A stretch of 52,333 nucleotides of DNA from Porphyromonas bennonis DSM 23058 = JCM 16335 (GTDB taxonomy: Bacteria > Bacteroidota > Bacteroidia > Bacteroidales > Porphyromonadaceae): the NCBI RefSeq assembly GCF_000375645.1, contig NZ_AQWR01000013.1, positions 1 to 52,333 of the forward strand, given 5' to 3'. The notes under the pieces are model-generated. The model was not told the origin of the DNA. It saw only the letters and a program-made list of their open reading frames with translations, and did no database searches. Within the stretch, counting starts at the first letter, position 1, and every line of letters starts with the position of its first letter. The position numbers and the translations under genes were made by a program. Shown here piece by piece: positions 33,854 to 42,968 of this stretch.

Positions 33854-35308
33854 ATGAGATACAGACCACTATACAATATCGCCGTCGCACTCCTGATGAT
33901 CGTAGGACTGGCGGGGTGTAAGAGGGAGGGTGGATCCGGCAGTGATCCCAACCCACCAGAACCAGTCCCACAGATGCCTACGATAAAGATCCCTCGTGGT
34001 GAGCTACGTGCCGTCTGGATGACGACGGCATGGGAGCTGGACTGGCCACACGGCAACTATAATCCTAAGGTGCAGAGAGAGCTCTACACTGACCGACTAG
34101 ACTTGCTCCGTAAGTATCACTTCAATGCCGTCTTCTTCCAAGTGCGCCCCATGGGCGACGCCTTCTATGACTCAAAGTATGAGCCATGGAGTAAGTATAT
34201 CACAGGTCAGAGGGGACAAGATCCGGGGTATGATGTCCTCGACTTTATGATCAAGGAGGCACATGAGAGAGGGATAGAGTTTCACGCTTGGATCAATCCC
34301 TACCGCATCGAGACTCGACCGGACAATAAAAAAGCCTTCGACCCACTGCACCCCTCCATCCCCAGGGAGTGGGTGTGGGATCTGGAGAAGATCCGGATGT
34401 ACAATCCGGCCCTTCCCGAAGTAAGGCAGAGGCTGCTGGATATCATCGATGAACTACTGACAAAGTACCCGGGCATCGATGGGATACACTTCGATGATTA
34501 CTTCTACCCCGAGCAGAGTCAAGGGGCATTTGACGATGCAGCAGACTACAAGAAGTACGGCTCTGAGTACAGCACCATCACGGATTTCAGAATCGATAAT
34601 GTCAATAAGATGGTCTCCTCTGTCAGTCAAATGCTACGGACGAAGCATCCCGGCGTCACATTCTCCATCTCCCCCGGATCCAATGCAGATCATAACCTCA
34701 AGGATCTCTATGCTGACACCCGACACTGGTGTAAAAATGGCTGGCTTGACTTGATCATCCCCCAGCTCTATCAAGCGATCAATCCCACTAGTCAGTCAGG
34801 TTTTTATCAGAGGCTCTCTTGGTTCTGCCAGTTTAGCTACAAGACTCCCCTGGCAGTAGGTCACGCCGCCTATCGAGTGGGAGAGGCGGGGTTTAGCACC
34901 AATGCAGATGAGATCAGCAAACAGATCACCATTGCCAGGAAAGACTCAAGGGTCTATGGTAGCATCTACTATAGGTTGCAAGATCTGGTGGACAATAGAG
35001 GAGGTATCCTTGATCGACTCAGTAAAGAATACCCTACAGTGATGCCTCTCCCCTGCTTCTCACGGACGACAAAGGCAGTATCACCTGTTAGAGACCTCAG
35101 CTATAAAGATGGACGGCTCACGTGGGTCACTACCGGGAAGACTCGATCTGTCATCTACTTCACCTCCTCTGTAGATCAAGAGGCTGTAGTACTAGACATT
35201 ACCGAAGGGAGCTCCCTTGAGGTAAGCCGCAAGGGGTATTATTGCGTAACAGCACTCAATGAGGATAATCTCCAGAGCAAGATCTCCGAAGTTTTGGAGC
35301 TAAAATAA
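33854..35308 (+). CDS. GHL10 (DUF187) glycosidase lipoprotein, DigH-like
   Basis: Lipoprotein (lipobox LAGCKREGG) of 484 aa with a (beta/alpha)8 glycoside-hydrolase-like-10 domain: GELRAVWMTTAWELDWP, NAVFFQVRPMGDAFYDSKYEPWS, GIEFHAWINPYRIE, and the active-site-like GIDGIHFDDYFYP (D214, D215). A fibronectin-like C-terminal piece follows (about 390-484). E. coli DigH (YddW), of the same family, cleaves peptide-free peptidoglycan glycans, which fits a locus with AmiE-like, NamZ and NagZ enzymes. The gene begins just after a terminator and is followed 31 nt later by the GH3 gene. Confidence 0.85.
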   Translation: MRYRPLYNIAVALLMIVGLAGCKREGGSGSDPNPPEPVPQMPTIKIPRGELRAVWMTTAWELDWPHGNYNPKVQRELYTDRLDLLRKYHFNAVFFQVRPMGDAFYDSKYEPWSKYITGQRGQDPGYDVLDFMIKEAHERGIEFHAWINPYRIETRPDNKKAFDPLHPSIPREWVWDLEKIRMYNPALPEVRQRLLDIIDELLTKYPGIDGIHFDDYFYPEQSQGAFDDAADYKKYGSEYSTITDFRIDNVNKMVSSVSQMLRTKHPGVTFSISPGSNADHNLKDLYADTRHWCKNGWLDLIIPQLYQAINPTSQSGFYQRLSWFCQFSYKTPLAVGHAAYRVGEAGFSTNADEISKQITIARKDSRVYGSIYYRLQDLVDNRGGILDRLSKEYPTVMPLPCFSRTTKAVSPVRDLSYKDGRLTWVTTGKTRSVIYFTSSVDQEAVVLDITEGSSLEVSRKGYYCVTALNEDNLQSKISEVLELK

Positions 35309-35339
35309 TTCACCACAACTAAGACACAGATAATTACTT

Positions 35340-37034
35340 ATGAAAAGAATATTGTATGGAGTGGTGGCGGTGCTGCTACCACTGATGGCAGGCGCTCAGG
35401 TCGTCGAGCCGAGGATGATGAGGGATGAGGGACAGAAGGCCGCCGCAGAGGCGTGGGCCGACAGCGTCCTCGCCACCCTCTCGCCCCGGCAGCAGGCGGC
35501 CCAGCTGATCATGCCGATGACTTGGCCCAAGGTGGACAAGGCGGGACTGGACAACTGGCACCGACAGGTGCTGGAGGGGGAGTTTGGCTGCGTCCTCTGG
35601 CAGAAGGGCAGCCCCAAGGATGTGGTTCGGCTCGCCAATTGGATGCGTCGCGAGGCACGCGTGCCGATGCTGGTGGCTATGGATGGCGAGTGGGGGCTCT
35701 CGATGCGCTTCTCCGACTCGATGAAGTGGCCCCGAAACATGCTCCTCGGCGCCACCGACAACCCCCGACTGGCTTATGAGTACGGTCGGGCAACGGCGGA
35801 GGAGGCGCACCGCGTCGGCATCCACGTCAACTTTGCCCCTGTCCTGGATGTCAATAGCACCCCCGCCAACCCTGTCATCGGCAACCGAAGTCTCGGCTCC
35901 TCGCCCGACCTGGTGATCCGTATGGGCCTTGCCTACTCCAAGGGTCTCGAGGACAATGGCCTCCTCTCTACGGCGAAGCACTTCCCCGGCCATGGGGACA
36001 CCTCCACCGACTCCCACAAGACCCTCCCGGTGATCAATCGCACCCGCGCTCAGCTGGAGGAGGTGGAGCTCGCTCCCTTCCGCGCCTACATCCGTGAGGG
36101 CTACGGCGGTATGATGGTGGGGCACCTCAGCGTCCCCGCCCTCGGCACGGGTCCACTGGCGACCAGTGCCGTCCCCGCTGTCGTCACTGACCTGCTTCAG
36201 CGTGAGATGGGCTTCAGCGGACTGATCTTCACCGACGGTCTGGGGATGAAGGGGATCGTCGACGGTGCCGGGGAACTGGGCGTCTACGTCACCACGCTCC
36301 TCGCCGGCGCCGATATCCTCGTAGCGCCGACAGACCCCTTCGAGGCGCTCGACGACGTGACCGCAGCGGTCGACAAGGGGATCCTCTCCCAGGCGGAGAT
36401 CACTCGCCGCTGCCGCAAGGTGCTCGTCTGGAAGCACCTCCTCGGTGCCGACAGCCGTGAGCCGCTGGAGACGAAACAGCTCGATGCCGACCTCCACCCG
36501 AGAGCCTCTCGAGAGCTCCTCGACCGGATCTACGAGGGTGCCATGACACTGGTAAAGAATGAGCAAGGCATCCTCCCGCTTCATAAGGAGGATCGGGTCG
36601 CCCTCCTCACCTACGGGGACGACTCCGCCGACCTCCTTCGCTCCACCATCAGCCGGGTGGCGAAGGCTGACGGATACACCATCCGTCGCTCCACCGGTCC
36701 CGCTGCGCGTCGGGCCATCCTCAACAAGCTCCGCTCCTACGACAAGGTGGTGGTTGCTGTCACGTGGAAGGGCTTCGCTCCCGGTGAGGATCTGACGAAG
36801 CTCCTCGGTGAGACGAAGAGCGTCCTCCTCTTCCACACCTCCCCCTACGCCGCCCTCGACTATATGGAGGCGATGAAGGCTGCGACTGCCGTCGGCTTTG
36901 CCTACGACACCCGGTCGGAGGGGATGCGCGCCATGGGCCGAGCGCTGACAGGCGAGCGCCCCATCTCCGGCAAGCTCTCCGTCGACCTCCCGCCCCTCTA
37001 CAAGCAGGGCGACGGTATCGTGATCGGCAAGTAA
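35340..37034 (+). CDS. nagZ: GH3 beta-N-acetylhexosaminidase (NagZ-type)
   Basis: Exported GH3 enzyme of 564 aa with signal peptide MKRILYGVVAVLLPLMAGAQ. The N-terminal TIM barrel has the NagZ-specific loop KHFPGHGDTSTDSH (K213 to H226), whose Asp/His dyad is the acid/base of this subgroup, and the nucleophile D299 in FTDGLGMKG. The C-terminal ~170 residues form an additional alpha/beta domain as in B. subtilis NagZ (YbbD). Expected reaction: release of terminal GlcNAc from muropeptides or glycan chains, alternating with NamZ. Last gene of the locus. Confidence 0.93.
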   Translation: MKRILYGVVAVLLPLMAGAQVVEPRMMRDEGQKAAAEAWADSVLATLSPRQQAAQLIMPMTWPKVDKAGLDNWHRQVLEGEFGCVLWQKGSPKDVVRLANWMRREARVPMLVAMDGEWGLSMRFSDSMKWPRNMLLGATDNPRLAYEYGRATAEEAHRVGIHVNFAPVLDVNSTPANPVIGNRSLGSSPDLVIRMGLAYSKGLEDNGLLSTAKHFPGHGDTSTDSHKTLPVINRTRAQLEEVELAPFRAYIREGYGGMMVGHLSVPALGTGPLATSAVPAVVTDLLQREMGFSGLIFTDGLGMKGIVDGAGELGVYVTTLLAGADILVAPTDPFEALDDVTAAVDKGILSQAEITRRCRKVLVWKHLLGADSREPLETKQLDADLHPRASRELLDRIYEGAMTLVKNEQGILPLHKEDRVALLTYGDDSADLLRSTISRVAKADGYTIRRSTGPAARRAILNKLRSYDKVVVAVTWKGFAPGEDLTKLLGETKSVLLFHTSPYAALDYMEAMKAATAVGFAYDTRSEGMRAMGRALTGERPISGKLSVDLPPLYKQGDGIVIGK

Positions 37035-37047
37035 GGGCACTATTTAT

Positions 37048-37093
37048 AAAAAAGGAGCGTCCCCGATGGTCGTGTAGATCATCGGGGACGCTC
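37048..37093 (-). terminator. Terminator hairpin shared by convergent genes
   Basis: GAGCGTCCCCGATG pairs with CATCGGGGACGCTC (14 bp, loop about 11 nt). On the minus strand the stem is followed by six T (rc of 37048-37053), serving the PEGA lipoprotein gene. On the plus strand it lies just after nagZ. Confidence 0.85.
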
Positions 37094-37111
37094 TGTGTCT
37101 ATGTCAGGAGA

Positions 37112-37501
37112 TCACTCAGCTGTGTCGGCTGTGTGATGGACAGGAGCGGAGCCACTGATCGGCTCCATCTCATAATTGTGCTCAGGATTGTACTTCATCG
37201 TCCAGAGGAAGGGGATCCAGACGAAGAGGCCGCCCACGATAGCACCGATATCAGCCTGCTCGCTCCGACTGAGCACCGCATTGACCGTCTTATAGCCCTC
37301 CTTCTCGATACGAATGTTCGTCGATGAACCGACGATCTTCGTATCAGAGTAAGTGACCGGGGTAGTCCCCAGATACTGGCCATCGGCATACACCTTGGCC
37401 CCCTCGGGCGTGGTGCGGAAGACCGTCGAGCTGGCACAGCTCGAGAAGAGGATCAGAGCCGCCATAAAGACAGCTGCGACCTTGACAAAACCCTGTCTCA
37501 T
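37112..37501 (-). CDS. Small PEGA-like lipoprotein
   Basis: A 129-aa lipoprotein. The ATG at 37501 was chosen; a TTG two codons upstream is less likely. Lipobox LFSSCASS. Residues ~30-70 (TTPEGAKVYADGQYLGTTPVTYSDTKIVGSS...IEKEGYKTV) match the PEGA pattern of short surface or periplasmic beta domains. A hydrophobic segment GGLFVWIPFLWTM precedes a polar tail. It has its own promoter and a terminator, so it is transcribed alone, convergent with nagZ. Function unknown. Confidence 0.82.
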   Translation of the reverse strand: MRQGFVKVAAVFMAALILFSSCASSTVFRTTPEGAKVYADGQYLGTTPVTYSDTKIVGSSTNIRIEKEGYKTVNAVLSRSEQADIGAIVGGLFVWIPFLWTMKYNPEHNYEMEPISGSAPVHHTADTAE

Positions 37502-37549
37502 AATCAATAAATAATCAGGTGTGAGTGAATCTTCATTAAAATCTCACGC

Positions 37550-37579
37550 CAAATGTACTCAAAAGATCCATTCTCACAA
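37550..37579 (-). promoter_or_regulatory. Promoter of the PEGA lipoprotein gene
   Basis: On the minus strand TTGTG is followed after 22 nt by TACATTTG (rc of 37550-37557), a perfect -7. The leader is about 45 nt. Confidence 0.75.
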
Positions 37580-37586
37580 CACCCCC

Positions 37587-37751
37587 CAGGGCTGACGCAT
37601 TTGAGCCTTAAGGCAAAGAAGTGATAATCCCTGTCGCTGTGCAATCCTGTCGACTGATCCCAGCCATGCCGATCCCGCAGGGGCGAAGCCCCGGAGGGAT
37701 CATCGCTTTTTAGACCGGGTGTCGAGGCACGAAGTGCCGAAGACCCCGGGA
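37587..37751 (+). repeat. REP/MITE-like interspersed element, copy A
   Basis: This element of about 165 bp begins CAGGGCTGACGCATTTGAGC. It contains a compound hairpin at 37671-37701 (GATCCC..GGGGC-GAA-GCCCC..GGGATC), a CGCTTTTTAG tract and a GGCAC-GAA-GTGCC hairpin, and ends near ACCCCGGGA. The last ~86 bp match the reverse complement of 51377-51470 with one or two differences. No protein is encoded. Confidence 0.85.
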
Positions 37752-37833
37752 CCTAGTGATTTCCCAATACATCAGGAGAAGACTCCCCTGACAGAGAGGG
37801 CTATACTCTGCGGCCGAAAGCAGGCGATAGAGC

Positions 37834-37880
37834 AAAAAAAGCTCAGGCTGAGGGGCGGTGAAGCCGATCAGCCTGAGCTT
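37834..37880 (-). terminator. Terminator of pyruvate:ferredoxin oxidoreductase gene
   Basis: On the minus strand AAGCTCAGGCTGA pairs with TCAGCCTGAGCTT across a ~16-nt loop, followed by a T-run (rc of 37834-37840). It lies 47 nt after the stop codon. Confidence 0.9.
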
Positions 37881-37926
37881 GGTTTATTAGATGGAGACGG
37901 CGGTTAGGCCGTCAGGTGTGCGGGGA

Positions 37927-40900
37927 TTACATCCACTTACCGGGCTCGTCCTCGACCTTCTTCTCCACCTCAGAGGGAGCCTCTGCGACATCCTCCTCGG
38001 GACGTGAGAAGTCCATAGCGAGGTATCTCTGGTACTTGGTGTAGCGGTACTTGGCATCCTCGAGGGCAGCACCGTAGAGCGCCTCGGCGTCGTCGGGGAA
38101 GAGCTTGTCGAGAGAGCGGTAGCGCACCTCACCCATGATGAAGTCGTGGAAGAGGTCCCACTTCGGCTCCTTGGAGTCGAACTGGAAGGGGTTCTTACCC
38201 TGCTCCTCCAGACGGGGATCGTAGCGCCAGAGCTGCCAGTAGCCACACTCAACGGCGCGCTTCTCCTCCTCCTGGGTCTTACCCATACCGGCACGGAGTC
38301 CGTGATTGATACAGGGGCAGTAGGCGATGATCAGTGAGGGACCATCAAACTCCTCAGCCTCGCGGATCGCCTTGAGCGCCTGAGCCTGATTGGCCCCCAT
38401 GGCGATCTGGGCGACGTAGACGTAGCCGTAGCCGGCAGCCATCATACCGAGGTCCTTCTTGCGGAAGCGGCGACCATTGGCAGAGAACTGTGCCACAGCG
38501 GCACGCGGGGTAGACTTAGAGCTCTGACCACCGGTATTGGAGTAAACCTCCGTATCGATGACGAGGACATTGACGTCAGGTGCCTGTGCCAGCACGTGGT
38601 CGAGACCACCGTAACCGATATCATAAGCCCAGCCGTCACCACCGATGATCCAGTGAGACTTCTTGGTGATGTAGTGACGGAGATCGTCGATGAGACGACC
38701 ACCCTCGGTAGCATCATTCTCTACCAGAGCACGGATCTCATCAGAGAGCTCACGGCAAGCCTGAGCGTCCTCGTGCTTCTCGATCCACTCCTTGAGGAGC
38801 TCCTTAGTCTTCTCCTGACCGATCTCGATCTTGCCATCAACGACATCCTGCGCGATGGTGAGGAGACGCTCGCGGAGCTTCTTATTGGCGAGGTACATAC
38901 CGTAGCCATACTCTGCGTTGTCCTCAAAGAGGGAGTTGGCCCAGGCGGGACCGTGACCCTTCTCATTGGTCGTATAAGGCGTCTCAGGAGCAGATGCGGA
39001 GTAGATAGAGGAGCAGCCGGTGGTATTGGCCACTACCTGACGATCACCATAGAGCTGAGAGATCAGCTTGACGTACGGTGTCTCACCGCAGCCGGCGCAG
39101 GCACCGGAGAACTCGAAGAGAGGCTGAGAGAACTGAGAGTTCTTCACGCTCTTGCTGACATCGACGAGGTGAGCCTTATTGGTCACCTCCTGTGCGGAGT
39201 AGAGCCACAGCGGATCCTGATCCTCCTGGGTGTGGAGAGGCTCCATGGAGAGTGCCTTCTCACCCTTCTTTCCGGGGCAGACATCGGCACAGTTACCGCA
39301 GCCGAGACAGTCAAGGACGTCGACCTGGATGCGGAAGCCCATACCCTTAAACTCCTTACCGATGGCAGGCTTGGTTACGTAGCCCTCGGGAGCATTCTCC
39401 ATCTCCTTCTCATCGAGGATGAAGGGGCGGATGGTAGCGTGAGGACAAACGTAGGCACACTGATTACACTGGATACAATTCTCCTCATGCCACATCGGTA
39501 CATTGACAGCGACACCGGGGCGCATCACACGCGTGGTGCCGGGCTGCCAGGTACCATCCTCGAGGCCGGTGAAGACGCTGACAGGCAGGTCATCACCCTC
39601 CTGAGCGTGCATCTTCTTGACGATGGCGGAGACGAAAGGCGTATCGTACTCGTACTCCTGCTCAGCATCGTCGGGGCAGTCGGCCCACTCTGCGGGCACG
39701 GGTACCTCGATGACGTTGGCACCGGCATCGACGGCCTGATAGTTCATGTTGACGATCTTCTCGCCCTTATGTCCGTAGCTCTTGACGATGAATTTCTTCA
39801 TCTGCTCGACAGCGAGATCGTAGGGGATGACGTTGGCGATCTTGAAGAAAGCGGACTGGAGGATCGTATTGGTACGGTTGCCGAGACCGATCTCAGAGGC
39901 TATCTTGGTCGCATTGATGATGTAGAGGTGGCAGCCGTTCTGTGCGAGGTATCTCTTGAGACGACCGGGGAGGTTCTCACCCAGATCCTCCGGCTCCCAG
40001 ATGGAATTAAGGAGGAGTGAGCCGCCCTTGCGGAGACCCTTCGAGATATTGAAGCGGTGCAGGTATGCCGGCTCGTGGCAGGCTACGAAGTGGGGGTGAT
40101 TGACGTAGTAAGTGGAGCGGATGGGGCTGTCACCGAAGCGGAGGTGAGAGCAGGTGAAGCCTCCGGACTTACGAGAGTCGTACTCGAAGTAAGCCTGGCA
40201 GTACTTATTGGTATTCTCACCGATGATCTTGACAGAGTTCTTATTCGCACCCACAGTACCGTCAGATCCACGGCCGTAGAACTTCGCCTCAAAGGCATCC
40301 GTAGCCACGTCGAAGTGGTCTGTGAGCGGGAGTGAGGAGAAGGTGACGTCATCCACGATACCGATGGTGAAGTGGTCCTTCGGCATCTTCATCCGGAGGT
40401 TCTCGAAGACAGCTGCAAACTGCTCCGGGGTCACGTCCTTAGAGGAGAGACCATAGCGGCCACCGACAACGGTCGGGTGCTCCTCCATACCGTAGAGAGC
40501 GTTCTTCACGTCGAGGTAAAGGGGCTCACCGGCGCTACCGGGCTCCTTGGTACGATCGAGGACAGCGACGTGCTTCACGGTCTTGGGCATCGCCTCGAGG
40601 AAGTGCTCCACGCTGAAGGGACGGAAGAGGTGAACCTTGATCATACCGACCTTGCGGCCCTCGGCATTGAGCTTGTCAATCACCTCCTCGGCAGTCTCAC
40701 AGGCAGAGCCCATGCAGATCACGATGTCCTCAGCATCCTCTGCGCCGTAGTAGTCGAAGAGGTGGTAGTGACGACCGGTGATCTTGCCCAGCTCGTCCAT
40801 GTAGTGCTGAACGGTCTCGGGGACAGCGTTGTAGAAGGGGTTGGAAGCCTCACGCTCCTGGAAGTAGATATCCCCATTCTGCGCCGTACCACGGGTCACG

Positions 40901-41544
40901 GGCGCATCGGGGGTGAGAGCGCGGTGGCGGAACTCCTTGATCGCCTCGAGGTCAACGAGGGGACGGAGATCCTCCATGTCGATCTCCTCGATCTTCTGGA
41001 TCTCGTGAGAGGTGCGGAAGCCGTCGAAGAAGTGGAGGAAGGGCACACGTCCGTGGATCGCAGAGAGGTGAGCCACAGCGGCCATATCCTGAGCCTCCTG
41101 TACAGAGTTGCTGCAGAGCATAGCGAAGCCGGTGGCACGGCAAGCCATCACGTCCTGGTGATCACCAAAGATCGAGAGGGCATGGCCGGCGATGGCACGT
41201 GCAGCGATGTGGAAGACGCCGGGGAGGAGCTCGCCGGAGATCTTGTACATATTCGGGATCATCAGGAGGAGACCCTGAGACGCTGTAAAGGTGGTCGTCA
41301 GCGCACCAGCCTGCAGAGAACCGTGGACGGTACCGGCGGCACCGGCCTCACTCTGCATCTCCTGGACACGGACGGTGTCGCCGAAGAGGTTTTTACGCCC
41401 ATTGGCTGCCCACTTGTCCACAACCTCTGCCATCGTAGAGGAGGGAGTGATGGGGTAGATGGCGGCCAGCTCCGAGAACATATACGCGATATGCGACGTA
41501 GCGGTGTTGCCATCACAGGTCATGAATTTCTTTTCTTTACTCAT
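37927..41544 (-). CDS. nifJ: Pyruvate:ferredoxin (flavodoxin) oxidoreductase, single chain
   Basis: Single-polypeptide PFOR of 1205 aa that oxidises pyruvate to acetyl-CoA and CO2, reducing ferredoxin. The start MSKEKKFMTCDGNTATSHIAYMFSELAAIYPITPSS is the usual family N terminus; an in-frame extension upstream was rejected. Two [4Fe-4S] motifs, CIQCNQCAYVCP and CLGCGNCADVCP, lie near residues 690 and 745. CAGCGETPYVKLISQ and the thiamine-diphosphate segment GDGWAYDIGYGGLDHVLA follow. All domains are present and the length is normal. It is the central catabolic enzyme of an anaerobe and is monocistronic at its 3' end. Confidence 0.97.
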   Translation of the reverse strand: MSKEKKFMTCDGNTATSHIAYMFSELAAIYPITPSSTMAEVVDKWAANGRKNLFGDTVRVQEMQSEAGAAGTVHGSLQAGALTTTFTASQGLLLMIPNMYKISGELLPGVFHIAARAIAGHALSIFGDHQDVMACRATGFAMLCSNSVQEAQDMAAVAHLSAIHGRVPFLHFFDGFRTSHEIQKIEEIDMEDLRPLVDLEAIKEFRHRALTPDAPVTRGTAQNGDIYFQEREASNPFYNAVPETVQHYMDELGKITGRHYHLFDYYGAEDAEDIVICMGSACETAEEVIDKLNAEGRKVGMIKVHLFRPFSVEHFLEAMPKTVKHVAVLDRTKEPGSAGEPLYLDVKNALYGMEEHPTVVGGRYGLSSKDVTPEQFAAVFENLRMKMPKDHFTIGIVDDVTFSSLPLTDHFDVATDAFEAKFYGRGSDGTVGANKNSVKIIGENTNKYCQAYFEYDSRKSGGFTCSHLRFGDSPIRSTYYVNHPHFVACHEPAYLHRFNISKGLRKGGSLLLNSIWEPEDLGENLPGRLKRYLAQNGCHLYIINATKIASEIGLGNRTNTILQSAFFKIANVIPYDLAVEQMKKFIVKSYGHKGEKIVNMNYQAVDAGANVIEVPVPAEWADCPDDAEQEYEYDTPFVSAIVKKMHAQEGDDLPVSVFTGLEDGTWQPGTTRVMRPGVAVNVPMWHEENCIQCNQCAYVCPHATIRPFILDEKEMENAPEGYVTKPAIGKEFKGMGFRIQVDVLDCLGCGNCADVCPGKKGEKALSMEPLHTQEDQDPLWLYSAQEVTNKAHLVDVSKSVKNSQFSQPLFEFSGACAGCGETPYVKLISQLYGDRQVVANTTGCSSIYSASAPETPYTTNEKGHGPAWANSLFEDNAEYGYGMYLANKKLRERLLTIAQDVVDGKIEIGQEKTKELLKEWIEKHEDAQACRELSDEIRALVENDATEGGRLIDDLRHYITKKSHWIIGGDGWAYDIGYGGLDHVLAQAPDVNVLVIDTEVYSNTGGQSSKSTPRAAVAQFSANGRRFRKKDLGMMAAGYGYVYVAQIAMGANQAQALKAIREAEEFDGPSLIIAYCPCINHGLRAGMGKTQEEEKRAVECGYWQLWRYDPRLEEQGKNPFQFDSKEPKWDLFHDFIMGEVRYRSLDKLFPDDAEALYGAALEDAKYRYTKYQRYLAMDFSRPEEDVAEAPSEVEKKVEDEPGKWM

Positions 41545-41596
41545 ATATAAGTATACTAAAGCGTGAAGTAATTTATTTTTTCTTTTTTCGTAAAGG

Positions 41597-42784
41597 TCAA
41601 TAGAGGAAGCCGAAGAGCCAGATCGGCAGACAGTTGTCATGCCCCACCAGCAGGTTGCTGAAGGTGTAGGTCACCTCGCTCCTGAAGCGACTGGTCTTAC
41701 CGTCGACGCAGGCAAAGAGATGCTCACCATCGACGATGAAGTCTGCGCCGGGCTTATCGGGGACGTTGACCCGGTAGCCGGCGTTCTCAAATTGTGAGAG
41801 AAGGAAGGTCTTGAGCCGCATACAGGTCGACTGCCGATGCGGATACATCACCCCGGCGATATTGGTGTCGTTGGGGAAGATCTGATCGGGCTTCTTGGGG
41901 TACTCGTTGCCCTCCTTATAGACCGTGCGGATCAGCTCCGCCTCGTCGAGATACTTAAGGTAGTTGGCGATCGTGGCGCGGCTGGCTCCGATACTGCGGG
42001 CAAAGCGGGTCACATTGGCCGTCGGCTTGTCCTGCGTGCAGATCTGGAAGAGCAGCTCCCGCATCTTGGGCAGATAGGAGATATCGACCTGATGGACATA
42101 GACCACGTCGACCTCGAGCATCATATTTATATTCTTCGTCAACTTGGCCGAGGAGAGCGGGTTGTCCTCCACGGGCGGGTAGTAGCCCTCGGTGAGGTAG
42201 AGCTCGAAGTCCTCCTTCGGCTTCACTTGGTTCATCACCTCAGCAGCGATCTCCTCATGCCGCTCCATAAGATCTTTGAGCGAGTATGCCTTAAGGTGAA
42301 GACCGTACTTTATATTGAGGTACTGGCGGAAGGAGAAGCCCTGGAGATTGATGATCCGCACCCTGCCCTTTAGCTCGGGACCCATCTCCTCCTCAGTCAC
42401 GACGCTCGAGGTACTGAAGATCACCCGCAGGTTGGGCATGTCCATATAGATCCGGTAGAGATCATCGCGCCACTTGGCGTACTTGTAGATCTGATCCACC
42501 AAGAGGATCCTACCTCCCTCTTCTTGGTAAAACTTCCGCGCAAAGTCGTAGAGCGAGTGTCCCGCAAAGTAGAGGTAATTCATCGTCACGTACTGGATCT
42601 GATCGGGACGTGCGGTAATGTTTCGGACCGCATAGGTGAGCAGGAAGATCGTCTTGCCTATGCCGCGCGCACCGCGCACAGCGACCAGACGATCCGATGA
42701 CGTGATACTGCTGATCAGGGACTTGCGGTCGCTCTCCTGATGGGCAGTCAGCATCCGATTGTATATCTTCCTAAAGCTCTGCAT
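41597..42784 (-). CDS. AAA ATPase with DUF4143 domain
   Basis: A 395-aa protein with Walker A GARGIGKTIFLL near residue 40 and Walker-B-like GRILLVDQIYKY. A winged-helix segment follows (TRFARSIGASRATIANYLKYLDEAELI), then a DUF4143-type C terminus ending PGADFIVDGEHLFACVDGK. This family is very common in Bacteroidota and anaerobes, often in many copies, and its role is unknown. It lies 52 nt upstream of the oxidoreductase gene in the same direction but has its own promoter; a functional link is not evident. Confidence 0.88.
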   Translation of the reverse strand: MQSFRKIYNRMLTAHQESDRKSLISSITSSDRLVAVRGARGIGKTIFLLTYAVRNITARPDQIQYVTMNYLYFAGHSLYDFARKFYQEEGGRILLVDQIYKYAKWRDDLYRIYMDMPNLRVIFSTSSVVTEEEMGPELKGRVRIINLQGFSFRQYLNIKYGLHLKAYSLKDLMERHEEIAAEVMNQVKPKEDFELYLTEGYYPPVEDNPLSSAKLTKNINMMLEVDVVYVHQVDISYLPKMRELLFQICTQDKPTANVTRFARSIGASRATIANYLKYLDEAELIRTVYKEGNEYPKKPDQIFPNDTNIAGVMYPHRQSTCMRLKTFLLSQFENAGYRVNVPDKPGADFIVDGEHLFACVDGKTSRFRSEVTYTFSNLLVGHDNCLPIWLFGFLY

Positions 42785-42871
42785 GCAAAAAGTGTCGTGA
42801 CGGCAGGCCCCGATTAAGTAGGGTCAGCCCTCTCGAAGTCATCCCGATCTATGACGAAGCCTTCGATGGTT

Positions 42872-42902
42872 CAAAAGTAGGAAGAATATTCCTATTTCGC
42901 AA
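42872..42902 (-). promoter_or_regulatory. Promoter of the DUF4143 ATPase gene
   Basis: On the minus strand TTGCG is followed after 23 nt by TACTTTTG (rc of 42872-42879), a perfect -7. The spacer contains an AGGAA-N5-TTCCT inverted repeat that could bind a regulator. Confidence 0.65.
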
Positions 42903-42968
42903 ACCTTGCATTACAATTAGAGCCAAAAAGCTTACCCAATTGCACTGACGAGCTAACATTATCACAAA

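Noticed and set aside
35376-37040. 554-codon antisense frame opposite nagZ
   Set aside because: No family features; the sense strand encodes an intact GH3 enzyme with catalytic motifs.
38596-40020. Plus-strand frames opposite the oxidoreductase gene
   Set aside because: Leucine/valine/aspartate-rich shadow translations caused by codon bias; the minus strand encodes a full-length PFOR.
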